The notes: generated by a model from the letters alone, not told the origin. A stretch of DNA of 64,000 nt from Planctomycetota bacterium (GCA_963204915.1 CAUJHS010000076.1:226552-290551), one strand, 5' to 3'. Numbered from the stretch's first letter, positions 48,459-55,694 are shown. Numbers and translations: made by a program.

Positions 48459-48886
48459 GGTTGGTGTTCCTTGGAAAGTTCGTCGTAAGCCAGTTCGTCC
48501 CACTCGCTGCCCTCAAATTGAATCGGGGTGGCCCGCTTCAAGGCGAACACGGCGGCGGCCTGGTCCCACGCCTCAGCAAAGTCGTCCGTGATAGCAACGC
48601 CGTGACCCATGCAACCGAGCATCAGGTCACAAAGGGCGTGCTCGATGTCGTCCGGGTGTTCCAGGCCCATGTGGTGAAACACAAGCCCGATACTTTGCCC
48701 CCATGCTTGCTCGATGCGTCCGATGTAACGCATGATGATGGGAAGCTGCACGTCGTCCGGCAGTCGCTCAACGCATTCCTCGATACGGTAACCGCTGAAT
48801 GATTGGCCCCGTTCCTCCGCAAGTCGTGCGTAGTGGTCGGCGTAGCAGACGTGGGCGGCTTCAAGGAGGAACATCTTGTCGATCAT
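48455..48886 (-). CDS. Hypothetical protein (143 aa)
   Basis: ATG 48886 (a GTG one codon upstream is also possible). Helical and acidic, His/Met-rich: VERLPDDVQLPIIMRYIGRI, IGLVFHHMGLEHPDDIEHAL, DLMLGCMGHGVAITDDFAEA. First gene after the promoter at 48929. Unknown. Confidence 0.6.
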   Translation of the reverse strand: MIDKMFLLEAAHVCYADHYARLAEERGQSFSGYRIEECVERLPDDVQLPIIMRYIGRIEQAWGQSIGLVFHHMGLEHPDDIEHALCDLMLGCMGHGVAITDDFAEAWDQAAAVFALKRATPIQFEGSEWDELAYDELSKEHQP

Positions 48887-48928
48887 CACGGCGGTCGCCC
48901 CAGGTCGGTTTCGTTCTGCCTCTACTCA

Positions 48929-48956
48929 AGAGTAGCTCACCTAGCTAGATTGTCAA
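48929..48956 (-). promoter_or_regulatory. CTAGCTAG-class promoter
   Basis: TTGACA (48956-48951), spacer ATCTAGCTAGGTGAGC (16 bp), TACTCT (48934-48929). Transcript start TTGAGTAGAGGCA matches the 31.9 kb promoter. Confidence 0.85.
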
Positions 48957-48964
48957 ATTATTTC

Positions 48965-49402
48965 CTAGCTAGTGGCGAACGAATTGCACTCCGTTTGGAC
49001 CAAAGTGCGCAGCGTTTCGGCGCTTGGAGTGTCGCCCAGGTCCTCCGTCAACTCGGCGGCCCGCCCGGCAATCCGCTCGATAAGCGTTTCAAAGTGCGAA
49101 AGGACCGTGTTGCCGTAGGTGTAGGCGGCCATCGTGCGGATCACCACCTTGGCGTTGCGTTCGCCGTCCCAAAGGCCGCTGTCGGTTTCCTCATGGTCGC
49201 GGAGTTCGTCGAGTAGCTGCGCGGCTTCAAGCAGGCTGTAATCTCGGCCCGTATGCGTTTCGTGATGCCAGCGGTCGCCGCCGTCGTACTCAAACAGATT
49301 GAATGGCGGTTCATACCCGTCGGCCAACCATTCAACAACGGGGTCGATGAATTGCAGAACTGTTTCGGCGGCGTCGGATTTTGCTTTGGCGGTGTAGGTC
49401 AT
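48965..49402 (-). CDS. Hypothetical protein (145 aa)
   Basis: ATG 49402 (MTYTAKAKSDAAETVLQFID). Helical: LFEYDGGDRWHHETHTGRDY, LLEAAQLLDELRDHEETDSG, RTMAAYTYGNTVLSHFETLI. 'DSGLWxGxxxxxxIxxxAAYTYGNAVxxxF' is a recurring early-protein pattern. First gene downstream of the promoter at 49465-49493. Confidence 0.6.
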   Translation of the reverse strand: MTYTAKAKSDAAETVLQFIDPVVEWLADGYEPPFNLFEYDGGDRWHHETHTGRDYSLLEAAQLLDELRDHEETDSGLWDGERNAKVVIRTMAAYTYGNTVLSHFETLIERIAGRAAELTEDLGDTPSAETLRTLVQTECNSFATS

Positions 49403-49464
49403 TCGTCGATGCTCCGAAGATGAACCCAAGCCGGGGCGTTGCGTACTGCTCTTGTCATATCAAA

Positions 49465-49535
49465 AGCCTAGCTTTGTACATCTAGCTAGTCAACCTAAAA
49501 TTCTTGCTTGACTCGGCGGGTAACTAATGTAAACT
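49465..49535. promoter_or_regulatory. Divergent promoters at the left edge of the Ro60 arm
   Basis: Minus: TTGACT (49493-49488), 17 bp spacer with AGCTAGATG, TAGGCT (49470-49465). Plus: TTGACT (49508-49513), 16 bp, TAAACT (49530-49535). The -35 boxes face away from each other 14 bp apart. The plus promoter has no gene downstream for 960 bp on its strand. Confidence 0.75.
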
Positions 49536-49536
49536 T

Positions 49537-49815
49537 CCAGTAGCGGCGAATGCTTTTGTTCGTCGTGAGAAGCTCGGCCCATAGGACTAGCGGGGTGAGC
49601 GCCGATGGGTCGCTGACTACGACCTAGATAGGCCGCCGACTACGGCCTGGGACAACGATACGGGAGTAACCGTCCGGCCCGGCTCTACGGGCAGAGGCAG
49701 ACCGCGCCGGTCATGCCGTTGGTGCAGCCTGATCCGATTGTGAAGATTGTGCGAACTGCCGCGGTTTAGCCCCTCTTGGAATACCAACCGCGCGAGAAAC
49801 CGGTATAGTCAATTT
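49537..49815 (+). ncRNA. Candidate structured non-coding RNA
   Basis: Starts at the plus promoter and contains two covarying hairpins with near-identical loops: GGTCG-CTGACTA-CGACC and GGCCG-CCGACTA-CGGCC, about 27 bp apart. Other short stems follow (GCCCGG..CTACGGGC). No coding frame of quality on either strand. End is uncertain; GAAACCGGTATAGTC then TTTTCC near 49815 could stop transcription. Confidence 0.55.
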
Positions 49816-49885
49816 TCCTAGGCGCTTGCATCACCCGGTCGCCCCAAAGTGTCTAGTTCACACCTGTGCAGCCGCCGCACGCGGG

Positions 49886-50377
49886 CTATTTCCGAGTCCG
49901 TGTGCGGGGTTCCCCAGTATTCAAATCGAGATAGTATTGAAGGACATCCGCGCGCGAGGGCAGATCGTTTACGTTGACTTGCATCGTCTGCGTGACGCGC
50001 GGGCTATCGGTGAATTCGTGGAAGGCGCACCCGAAGGCACGTATTTCACCCAGGATAAACCTAGTGATTGCGTGGAGGCGCTGCTTGCCATCCACAATCA
50101 CGAACTCACCCACGGTAGGGCTGATCTGGTTCCACCAAGGAAAGTTGAAGTAGATCGTCCTGCTTGTCCTCCCACGGCGAAGCAGGAACTCCGGGAATTT
50201 GACTTGCTGGCGTGTTGTCCAGACATGGCCACGCTGGAAATCAGGGTCTAGGTTCAGTCCCGCTTCGGCTTGTTGCTCGGCCACCCAGGCGACGAGACGA
50301 TCAAGTCCGAAGCTGCACTCCCACTCGCCGCTCTTGGTGAACGGCGGAATATCAGCGAACCGGGTGATCTTCGGCAT
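49886..50377 (-). CDS. Stand-alone DUF262 (ParB/GmrS-N-like) protein (163 aa)
   Basis: ATG 50377 (MPKITRFADIPPFTKSGEWE). NLDPDFQRGHVWTTRQQVKF and IVDGKQRLHAITRFILGEIR are the DUF262 core: D-F-Q-R-x-x-V-W and the DG-x-QR-L nucleotide-binding motif. In GmrSD and SspE this domain (about 300-600 aa proteins) couples NTP hydrolysis to nuclease or restriction. Here no nuclease domain is attached. Could be a phage partition or host-takeover factor, or a decoy of a host DUF262 defence protein. Confidence 0.8.
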   Translation of the reverse strand: MPKITRFADIPPFTKSGEWECSFGLDRLVAWVAEQQAEAGLNLDPDFQRGHVWTTRQQVKFPEFLLRRGRTSRTIYFNFPWWNQISPTVGEFVIVDGKQRLHAITRFILGEIRAFGCAFHEFTDSPRVTQTMQVNVNDLPSRADVLQYYLDLNTGEPRTRTRK

Positions 50378-50409
50378 GGTGGTAGCACGCTCGCATTTGT
50401 TTGAAACAG

Positions 50410-50446
50410 GCTAAGCGCCAAGCGCTAAGCGCTAAGCGCCAAGCGC
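50410..50446. repeat. Heptamer tandem repeat
   Basis: Five copies of [TC]AAGCGC in a row upstream of the DUF262 gene, followed by a C8 run near 50470. Each unit contains a palindromic AGCGCT when followed by T, so it might bind a protein or simply be slippage DNA. Confidence 0.6.
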
Positions 50447-50500
50447 CCGCCCCTATCGGAAATAACAGCCCCCCCCCTCATAACCCACCCGGTTTGACCT

Positions 50501-51049
50501 ATGGAGTCCGTTCGCATCATATTGCTTGACCGTCGTTTTCGTATCCTATGGTCGAGCGCCTACCCCCAAAACGATCCCTTCGTAGGAAAGCCACTTTTTG
50601 ATTTGACCCCCGACGCCGAAATGCTAAAGGAAAAGTTCACGAACCTGATGCTTGGCGACCCTATTGAAGAATTCGTGGCGAACTGGAAGATATACCAGCC
50701 TCCCGATTTCGACTCGTTCCAAATCACGGCGATGTGCGCAAAGCTGATTCGCGTGGACGACATTCAGACAGTTGCCGCTGTCGGGATTTTCAGGGAAGCC
50801 GATATGCCGCCCGGACTTGCCGAACAAGATCAAGAGATTCTTAGGCTGCTCACCCAAGACCTAACGCTTGTCGAGATCGCGGACCGAATGGGCCGGGCGA
50901 TCAGCACCATCGAATACCGCACCAAGCGCCTCAAGGAAGCCTTCGGTGTGAAGACACTTCCAGGTCTCGCCGCCGAATCGGTGCGGCGAGGGGCGATTAG
51001 GCGCAAAGATAATAGACAAGCGCGGCCAGCGGTACAACGACGAGCATAA
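50501..51049 (+). CDS. PAS-like plus LuxR-type HTH regulator (182 aa)
   Basis: ATG 50501 (MESVRIILLDRRFRILWSSA). Residues 5-100 look like a degenerate PAS fold (VGKPLFDLTPDAEML, QITAMCAKLIRVDDIQTVAA). Residues 110-165 are a GerE/LuxR helix-turn-helix: [40 protein letters not shown]. No receiver domain, so likely senses a ligand or is constitutive. Ends in a basic tail overlapping a convergent small gene. Candidate regulator of the phage regulon. Confidence 0.75.
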   Translation: MESVRIILLDRRFRILWSSAYPQNDPFVGKPLFDLTPDAEMLKEKFTNLMLGDPIEEFVANWKIYQPPDFDSFQITAMCAKLIRVDDIQTVAAVGIFREADMPPGLAEQDQEILRLLTQDLTLVEIADRMGRAISTIEYRTKRLKEAFGVKTLPGLAAESVRRGAIRRKDNRQARPAVQRRA

Positions 51050-51184
51050 AGACCGACACGGCTTCCCCGTCGAGCAACCCTGCCTCTCGTCGAGGTAGAG
51101 GCGCACGATAAGGGCCGTAGCGATCCCAAGCAGGATGCCAGTACCCACGATCTGCAAGATCGCGCAACTCTCCAAGATGCTCAT
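50861..51184 (-). CDS. Small membrane protein coupled to thyA (up to 107 aa)
   Basis: ATG 51184 overlaps the thyA stop (ATGA). [20 protein letters not shown] continues into a clear membrane helix. After ~36 codons the frame degrades and overlaps the convergent regulator gene. A second frame from TTG near 51072 encodes another membrane helix ([20 protein letters not shown]) and stops at 50997. Either two overlapping membrane peptides or one gene with a frameshift. Confidence 0.5.
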   Translation of the reverse strand: MSILESCAILQIVGTGILLGIATALIVRLYLDERQGCSTGKPCRSLCSSLYRWPRLSIIFAPNRPSPHRFGGETWKCLHTEGFLEALGAVFDGADRPAHSVRDLDKR

Positions 51185-52026
51185 ACGGTGACGGGTGCCT
51201 TGATTCCGGGGTGGGGATCATAACCATCCAATGCGAAGTCGTGGTAAACAAAGTCGTCGATGTACTTCCTCGCCCGGTTAATGAATATGGTGGGCAAGGA
51301 TCGAGGCTCCCGGCTGAGTTGCAGCCGAGCCTGATCCAAGTGATTCAGGTACAGGTGCGTGTCGCCGAACACCATGATTAGCTCGCCCGGCTTGAGTCCG
51401 GTGCATTGAGCGACCATCATCGTGAGCAGCGCGTAGCTGGCAATGTTGAAGGGCACGCCGAGGAACACGTCCGCGGAACGCTGGTACATCTGACACGATA
51501 AGCACCCATCGGCCACGTAGAACTGAAACAGCAAGTGGCAGGGCGGCAGGGCCATCGCCGGAACGTGCGCCACGTTCCAAGCGCTCACGATCAGTCGGCG
51601 GCAGTCCGGGTGCGTCTTGATCCGTTCGATGACGGACCCAAGCTGGTCGATGGTGTACGGGTAGAAGCCGTCCGGGTTGAAGCGAACGCCCTCGAAGTGG
51701 CCCGACTTCCACTCGTAGCCTTCCCAGGCCCGCCACTGAGAACCGTAGATTGGCCCCAGGTCGCCGTTCTCGTCGGCCCACTCGTTCCAGATCGTGACGC
51801 CCTTCTGTTGCAGGTAGGCGATGTTGGTGTCGCCGCTGATAAACCACAGCAATTTGTGGATCACTGACTTGAGATGGACCTTCTTCGTCGTAACGAGCGG
51901 GAACCCATTGGCGAGGTTGAAGCGGAGCGAACGCCCGAATACGGACAGCGTGCCGGTGCCGGTGCGGTCGCCCTTCTGGAAGCCGTTGTCGAAGATGTCT
52001 TGGAGTAAATCGAGGTACTGTTTCAT
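51181..52026 (-). CDS. thyA: Thymidylate synthase ThyA (281 aa)
   Basis: ATG 52026 ([20 protein letters not shown]). Full set of motifs: [20 protein letters not shown] (phosphate-binding Arg), [80 protein letters not shown] (catalytic Cys) and [20 protein letters not shown]. Converts dUMP to dTMP with methylene-THF. Length normal. Phage copies maintain dTTP during replication. Confidence 0.96.
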   Translation of the reverse strand: MKQYLDLLQDIFDNGFQKGDRTGTGTLSVFGRSLRFNLANGFPLVTTKKVHLKSVIHKLLWFISGDTNIAYLQQKGVTIWNEWADENGDLGPIYGSQWRAWEGYEWKSGHFEGVRFNPDGFYPYTIDQLGSVIERIKTHPDCRRLIVSAWNVAHVPAMALPPCHLLFQFYVADGCLSCQMYQRSADVFLGVPFNIASYALLTMMVAQCTGLKPGELIMVFGDTHLYLNHLDQARLQLSREPRSLPTIFINRARKYIDDFVYHDFALDGYDPHPGIKAPVTV

Positions 52027-52283
52027 AGCAATTTTGGAATGGTCTCGATCTGGCCGCCCTGCAACCAAACGCGGACCGAGGACAGGGGTGCCAAGTCTCG
52101 GACATCGAAAAGCTGATCCGCTGAGAACTCACATAGGTTGTTCACGCCAAATGGATCGCCGGGAGCGATGTAAGCGTCCTCGCGTCCGCTTCTTCCGATT
52201 TCGGCGATGATTGGTTTGCCGCGAGTCAACAAGTAAAGCTCGTTGGCGCGGCGGGTGAGAATCAAACGGTGTATTCGACTCAC
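52023..52283 (-). CDS. Hypothetical protein coupled to thyA (86 aa)
   Basis: GTG 52283 ([20 protein letters not shown]); stop overlaps the thyA start. Short alpha/beta with [20 protein letters not shown] and [17 protein letters not shown]. Unknown. Confidence 0.55.
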   Translation of the reverse strand: MSRIHRLILTRRANELYLLTRGKPIIAEIGRSGREDAYIAPGDPFGVNNLCEFSADQLFDVRDLAPLSSVRVWLQGGQIETIPKLL

Positions 52284-52324
52284 GAAGCAAGTTCCTCATT
52301 GCTTGGGCCAAACAGTTCCACGGC

Positions 52325-53920
52325 TTAGCCCCTCACGAACTCAGCCATCACCGCAGGGGCGTTGGCATCGAAGCCCACACAATCCAACATTCCGAGGTCG
52401 TTGGAATCGGCGATGCTGAACCCGGTCGCCGTCATCCCGCACACGATCAGCTTGGCGTCAATACCCATCTTCTCGCGGTATTCGCGGAGCGCGCCGCTCG
52501 GATGCTGGCGGCCCGCGTAGGTTTCGTTGTCGGTGTAGACCGAGAAGCAATCGACTTCGAGCCGGTTCTGCAAGGCGTAGGTCATCGGCAACGAACAGTC
52601 GGTGCTACCGAAGTTGCTCATGTAGAGCTTCCGAGCGACCGCCGCTAAGTCCATCGACGCCCGCAGGCCCAGATCCACGAAGCTCCCGGCGAAGCCGTGG
52701 GCGTAACACTGCGGCTCGGTTCGCAGAGCGACCATCGCCATGACGCCCGCCGCTTCGCAGCACGAGACGTTCGTGTTGTTGATCTTCGCGCCCATCGAGC
52801 CGGACACGTCAATGCCGAGAAGCCATCGCTTGTTGGTCGGCTCGACCATCCCGAACGAGGCGTAGAACGCATCGTTGAGGGCGTCCACGATCTGCGGAAC
52901 CGGGGTCCATGACAGCGAGCCACGGAAGCCGCAACCCTGGCTGTACGTCTTGAGGGCCAGCAGCACGGAGAACGGGTGGACGCGGGCCTTCTTCAAGGCC
53001 GACTCAGTCCGCAGCTTCTCGCACACGCCTCTGGCCGCCGACGAAAGCGGCTTGAGCAACCCGCTGGCGGTCATGCCGCCCAGGTTACGGATCATCGCCG
53101 TCATCGGCATGTGTTGCAGCAACGCTTCCTGCACAGCCGGATCGCTGAGGTACTGGGGCGGGATGTGCTCACGAACCAGACTGTGCTCGCGGATCAACTT
53201 GATAAGTCCCTTGATCGAGTCCGCATTCTGCGCTTCCTCGACCGCGAGCAGCAATTCGTTCTTCGATTGACGCCGGGCGGCCCGCCACTTGTCCGGCTGA
53301 GCCACATACTGCAACACGTCCTGCGTCGCCCGGTTTTTCGTGTTGGCGTGGCACAAGCGGAGCACGTCGCGGTGCGACCAGCCGTTCCGCTGAGCGTACT
53401 TCGTGACCTGCATCGCCAACTGGTCCGGCGACTTGGCCAGATACCAGTTCGACACAGCGGTCCGCAGACTGCGACCCCAACCGCGAAGCTCGTTGCACGC
53501 CTCGACGAACTGGAACAGATGGGTGCCGGTGCGGCACACCTTCGGCATCGCCGCGAGGGCCAGATCGCCGGCCAGCTTTACGTTGCCATCCAGCCGCTTG
53601 TTTGACGCGAGTAGGGCCAGGGCGAAGATCGCGGGGTCGTTCTTGATGGCGCGGCCGCTGTCGCTGATCTCGACGATACGGTCCACGGTCCGCTTCGGGT
53701 CCGCCTTCGCACAGTCGAGCACGATGTTCGCGTTCTCGATGGCCAGCTTCCGCTCGCTGGCGTAGTACGTGCCACCTTCGCAGCCCAGGATCAGGAAGCG
53801 ATCAAGCTGAGCGAACTGGTCGAGTTTGTAAGAGTACCCGCCCGCCGAGTTCTTCACTTGGCCGAAAAGCGGCTCGGTCTGCGGGGTGTTTCGCGGCGAA
53901 ACGTGCGCAACGTAAGACAT
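52325..53920 (-). CDS. rsr: Ro60/TROVE-domain RNA-binding protein (531 aa)
   Basis: I chose ATG 53920 (MSYVAHVSPRNTPQTEPLFG), which has GGGAG upstream and the typical Ro60 opening; the longer frame runs through a Y RNA. TROVE HEAT-like ring: GGYSYKLDQFAQLDRFLILG, ERKLAIENANIVLDCAKAD, FALALLASNKRL, GWGRSLRTAVSNWYLAKSP, LRLCHANTKNRATQ. vWA domain: RWLLGIDVSGSMGAKINNTN (the D-x-S-x-S MIDAS), later DCFSVYTDNETYAG and VDCVGFDANAPAVMAEFV-like end. Ro60 rings hold Y RNAs on the outer surface and misfolded RNA ends in the pore. Four Y-like RNAs and two tRNA-like genes lie directly upstream on the same strand. Rsr acts in RNA surveillance with PNPase in Deinococcus. Confidence 0.95.
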   Translation of the reverse strand: MSYVAHVSPRNTPQTEPLFGQVKNSAGGYSYKLDQFAQLDRFLILGCEGGTYYASERKLAIENANIVLDCAKADPKRTVDRIVEISDSGRAIKNDPAIFALALLASNKRLDGNVKLAGDLALAAMPKVCRTGTHLFQFVEACNELRGWGRSLRTAVSNWYLAKSPDQLAMQVTKYAQRNGWSHRDVLRLCHANTKNRATQDVLQYVAQPDKWRAARRQSKNELLLAVEEAQNADSIKGLIKLIREHSLVREHIPPQYLSDPAVQEALLQHMPMTAMIRNLGGMTASGLLKPLSSAARGVCEKLRTESALKKARVHPFSVLLALKTYSQGCGFRGSLSWTPVPQIVDALNDAFYASFGMVEPTNKRWLLGIDVSGSMGAKINNTNVSCCEAAGVMAMVALRTEPQCYAHGFAGSFVDLGLRASMDLAAVARKLYMSNFGSTDCSLPMTYALQNRLEVDCFSVYTDNETYAGRQHPSGALREYREKMGIDAKLIVCGMTATGFSIADSNDLGMLDCVGFDANAPAVMAEFVRG

Positions 53921-53949
53921 GCAGCGGCTCCCAGGTAGGAACAAGAAAC

Positions 53950-54025
53950 AAAAAGAGCCGCGAACAAGTAACGCGCAGGACGGGGGTATCTTAAAGGGAT
54001 AACCGTCCCGCATTCGGCTCGCGGC
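53950..54025 (-). ncRNA. Y RNA-like element A
   Basis: Minus strand: lower stem GCCGCGA (54025-54019) with TCGCGGC (53963-53957); 5' linker GCCGAA; upper stem GCGGGACGG with CCGTCCTGCGC; apical loop opening TTATC; 3' linker ending ACTTGT; then TCTTTTTG. The order CCGAA, stem, UUAUC, stem, ACUUG matches the Ro60-binding arm of animal Y RNAs. It lies about 30 bp upstream of the Ro60 gene start. Confidence 0.7.
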
Positions 54026-54039
54026 AACTCGCTTAAAAG

Positions 54040-54168
54040 TCAGCCTGTCTGGACTCGAACCAGCAACCTCCGGTGCCCTTGGCAACGATCACCTGTCGGC
54101 CCGCCGAAGCGGGCAAGTTACCGGGACCGACACTAAACCGGCGCTCTACCCGATTGAGCTACAAGCTG
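54040..54168 (-). tRNA. tRNA-shaped RNA with a 55-nt insertion in the anticodon loop (Y-like)
   Basis: Minus strand. Acceptor stem CAGCTTG with CAGGCTG (one G-U), D arm GCTC-AATCGGGT-AGAGC, anticodon stem CCGGT with ACCGG, variable loop AGGTT, T arm with loop TTCGAGT. All are in tRNA spacing except that the anticodon loop is 62 nt instead of 7. The insertion contains GGTAACTTG, a hairpin CCCGC-TTCG-GCGGG and CCGACA, i.e. the 3' linker, closed lower stem and 5' linker of the Y-like elements in circularly permuted order. Too short for a group I intron. Amino-acid identity cannot be assigned. Confidence 0.65.
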
Positions 54169-54170
54169 AT

Positions 54171-54247
54171 AACCGTGAACAAGGTGTGGTGGACCGTGGA
54201 CATCAAGGTTGCAAATGGTGATAACGGTCCACCTTCGGCTCACGGTT
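54171..54247 (-). ncRNA. Y RNA-like element B
   Basis: Minus strand: lower stem AACCGTGA with TCACGGTT (8 bp), linker GCCGAA, upper stem GGTGGACCGT with ACGGTCCACC (10 bp), loop opening TATC, 3' linker ending CCTTGT. Stems differ in sequence from A but pair perfectly (covariation). Ends 2 bp from the tRNA-shaped gene, so both are probably cut from one transcript. Confidence 0.7.
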
Positions 54248-54250
54248 GTT

Positions 54251-54502
54251 TCAATAGCCCCATTCGTCATCCTCGTCTTCTTGCCAGGGTTCCTTGGGGT
54301 CTTCAAACTCCCGACGTTGGGCGTCGCGGAACCGCTTCATCACTTCGTCGAAGCTATGGGCCACCATGACCCGCTTGAACGGCTCGTCGGCGAAGCTGGT
54401 GTGAATCACGCACTCGGTATCGCCCAGTTGTTCGATCAAGTCCACGCGATAGTGGTCCACAGCCACTCGCTTACCGTCGGCTTTCGTCAGTTGAACGAGC
54501 AT
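54251..54502 (-). CDS. Small acidic protein within the Y RNA array (83 aa)
   Basis: ATG 54502 (MLVQLTKADGKRVAVDHYRV). Alpha/beta start, CVIHTSFADEPFKRVMVAHS, then DAQRREFEDPKEPWQEDEDD. It is the only protein gene between elements B and C, so may belong to the Ro60 particle. Not recognised. Confidence 0.6.
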   Translation of the reverse strand: MLVQLTKADGKRVAVDHYRVDLIEQLGDTECVIHTSFADEPFKRVMVAHSFDEVMKRFRDAQRREFEDPKEPWQEDEDDEWGY

Positions 54503-54523
54503 GGTTCCATTCGTGTGTAAAAG

Positions 54524-54594
54524 GACCACGAACAAATCAGGTGCGAGACGGGGGAATCGTTGCAGGATAACCGTCTTGCGTTCGGCTCGCGGTC
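54524..54594 (-). ncRNA. Y RNA-like element C
   Basis: Minus strand: lower stem GACCGCGA with TCGTGGTC (one G-U), linker GCCGAA, upper stem GCAAGACGG with CCGTCTCGC (one G-U... wobble), loop opening TTATC, 3' linker ending ATTTGT. Same architecture as A and B. Confidence 0.7.
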
Positions 54595-54599
54595 GCTAG

Positions 54600-54722
54600 G
54601 GAACCCGGTGGGAATCGAACCCACATTTCCCGCTCCTAATGCGATAACGGTCATCCAGCGGCCCAGGTTGGGCAAAGTCGGCGACCGTGTTTTAGGCGTC
54701 CTATCCGTTAGACGACGGGTTC
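54600..54722 (-). tRNA. Second tRNA-shaped RNA with anticodon-loop insertion (Y-like)
   Basis: Minus strand. Acceptor stem GAACCCG with CGGGTTC (perfect), D arm GTCT-AACGGAT-AGGAC, anticodon stem CCTAA with TTAGG, T arm GTGGG-TTCGATT-CCCAC. The anticodon loop is about 52 nt; T33 is missing, and the variable region is about 10 nt. The insertion folds as ACGGTC, linker ending ACTTT, hairpin GCCCA-ACC-TGGGC, linker, GACCGT, then TATC: the Y-like element with its lower stem capped and its order permuted. Confidence 0.6.
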
Positions 54723-54729
54723 TACACTT

Positions 54730-54785
54730 GAGGGCAATTTGGTGCGAGACGGCTTCATGCCGATAACCGTTTCGCGTCGGCCCTC
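54730..54785 (-). ncRNA. Y RNA-like element D (short)
   Basis: Minus strand: lower stem GAGGGC with GCCCTC, linker CGAC, upper stem GCGAAACGG with CCGTCTCGC (one mismatch/wobble), loop opening TTATC. The most diverged and shortest copy (56 nt). Between it and the sigma gene is a perfect hairpin ACACGGCT-G-AGCCGTGT. Confidence 0.6.
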
Positions 54786-54842
54786 GTTACGCAGTAGATA
54801 CACGGCTCAGCCGTGTTTGGATGAAGGACGGCTGAAAATTTT

Positions 54843-55484
54843 TCAGGCGACTTCCTGCCAGAATTCCCAGCGCATCCCGTCCAGCAGCCCGGTCACATCG
54901 CATGGCATATCAGCGAACGCCTCTTGAATCTGCGAGATCACGACCCGCACCCGACTCTTGAGCGTCGGGGCCGGGACGCCGCACCGTTTTGACGCTTCGG
55001 CGTAGCTCAGACCCTCAGCGAAGATTAGCATGAACGCCTGCTTCGACGCGAACGGCAACGCCTCGACGAACTGCTGAAACTCGACTCGCCACTCTTCGTG
55101 CTCCATGCCTTCGCCCGGCGTGACGCTGGCGTGAGCCGGGTCGATTCGCAGGGGCGAACCCTCTCGCTCGGAATGGATCGACACGCACGACCGGGGACGA
55201 CCGGCGACCTTGGAGCCGCGAAGCTCGTTCCGCGTGAGGTTCAGCGCGGCCCCGAATAGCCACCGCTCGAACGCTCCCTTGCTGTCGTCAAACCGATGGA
55301 TGTTCTTGTAGATGCGGATGAACACCCGCTGCACAACGTCCTCGGCGGTGTCTGGATCGCCGAGCCTCACGATCAACGTGTTGGTTAGTTTCTCCTGATA
55401 GCGGTTTACCAGTTCCGTGAATGCGTCTTGCCGTCCCTGTTCTCGAAACGATGAAATTAGCTCAGTGTCCGACAACGATTGCAT
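54843..55484 (-). CDS. ECF sigma factor (213 aa)
   Basis: ATG 55484 (MQSLSDTELISSFREQGRQD). Sigma region 2: AFTELVNRYQEKLTNTLIVR, DTAEDVVQRVFIRIYKNIHR, FERWLFGAALNLTRNELRG. Region 4: LPFASKQAFMLIFAEGLSYA, EASKRCGVPAPTLKSRVRVV. Typical of planctomycete ECF sigmas. It heads the Y RNA/Ro60 cluster and has a CTAG-class promoter of its own, so it may drive the array, although the CTAG-class promoters themselves look sigma-70-like rather than ECF-like. Confidence 0.9.
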   Translation of the reverse strand: MQSLSDTELISSFREQGRQDAFTELVNRYQEKLTNTLIVRLGDPDTAEDVVQRVFIRIYKNIHRFDDSKGAFERWLFGAALNLTRNELRGSKVAGRPRSCVSIHSEREGSPLRIDPAHASVTPGEGMEHEEWRVEFQQFVEALPFASKQAFMLIFAEGLSYAEASKRCGVPAPTLKSRVRVVISQIQEAFADMPCDVTGLLDGMRWEFWQEVA

Positions 55485-55548
55485 CTCAACCTCTGCCCGT
55501 TAAGAAGCTCGAAACGACCAAAGGCTACCCGTCGGGGTAGCTGCACAA

Positions 55549-55576
55549 AAATTACACAACCTAGCTACGTTGTCAA
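55549..55576 (-). promoter_or_regulatory. CTAGCTAG-class promoter of the sigma/Ro60 cluster
   Basis: TTGACA (55576-55571), spacer ACGTAGCTAGGTTGTG (16 bp), TAATTT (55554-55549). The leader contains a CTACCC-CGAC-GGGTAG hairpin. Confidence 0.8.
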
Positions 55577-55694
55577 GAAGATTTGTGGTGAATTTGGGGA
55601 CGCGCGCACGTATCCGCAAACCCACCCGAAATTGCCACACCGGCACGAAAGATTATGCACGGCGGGATGCCCACGGATGGCTTGGGGCAGGCAA

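Noticed and set aside
53921..54085. Longer N-terminus for the Ro60 gene
   Set aside because: It would translate through Y-like element A and lacks a ribosome-binding site; ATG 53920 gives the typical Ro60 start.
54040..54168. Class II tRNA-Leu with a long variable arm (anticodon TAG)
   Set aside because: Needs two G-U pairs in the anticodon stem and a variable arm of about 60 nt, whereas the alternative stem CCGGT/ACCGG is perfect and leaves a normal 5-nt variable loop.
54040..54722. Group I introns in tRNA genes
   Set aside because: Insertions are only 45-55 nt, far below the minimum for a group I core.
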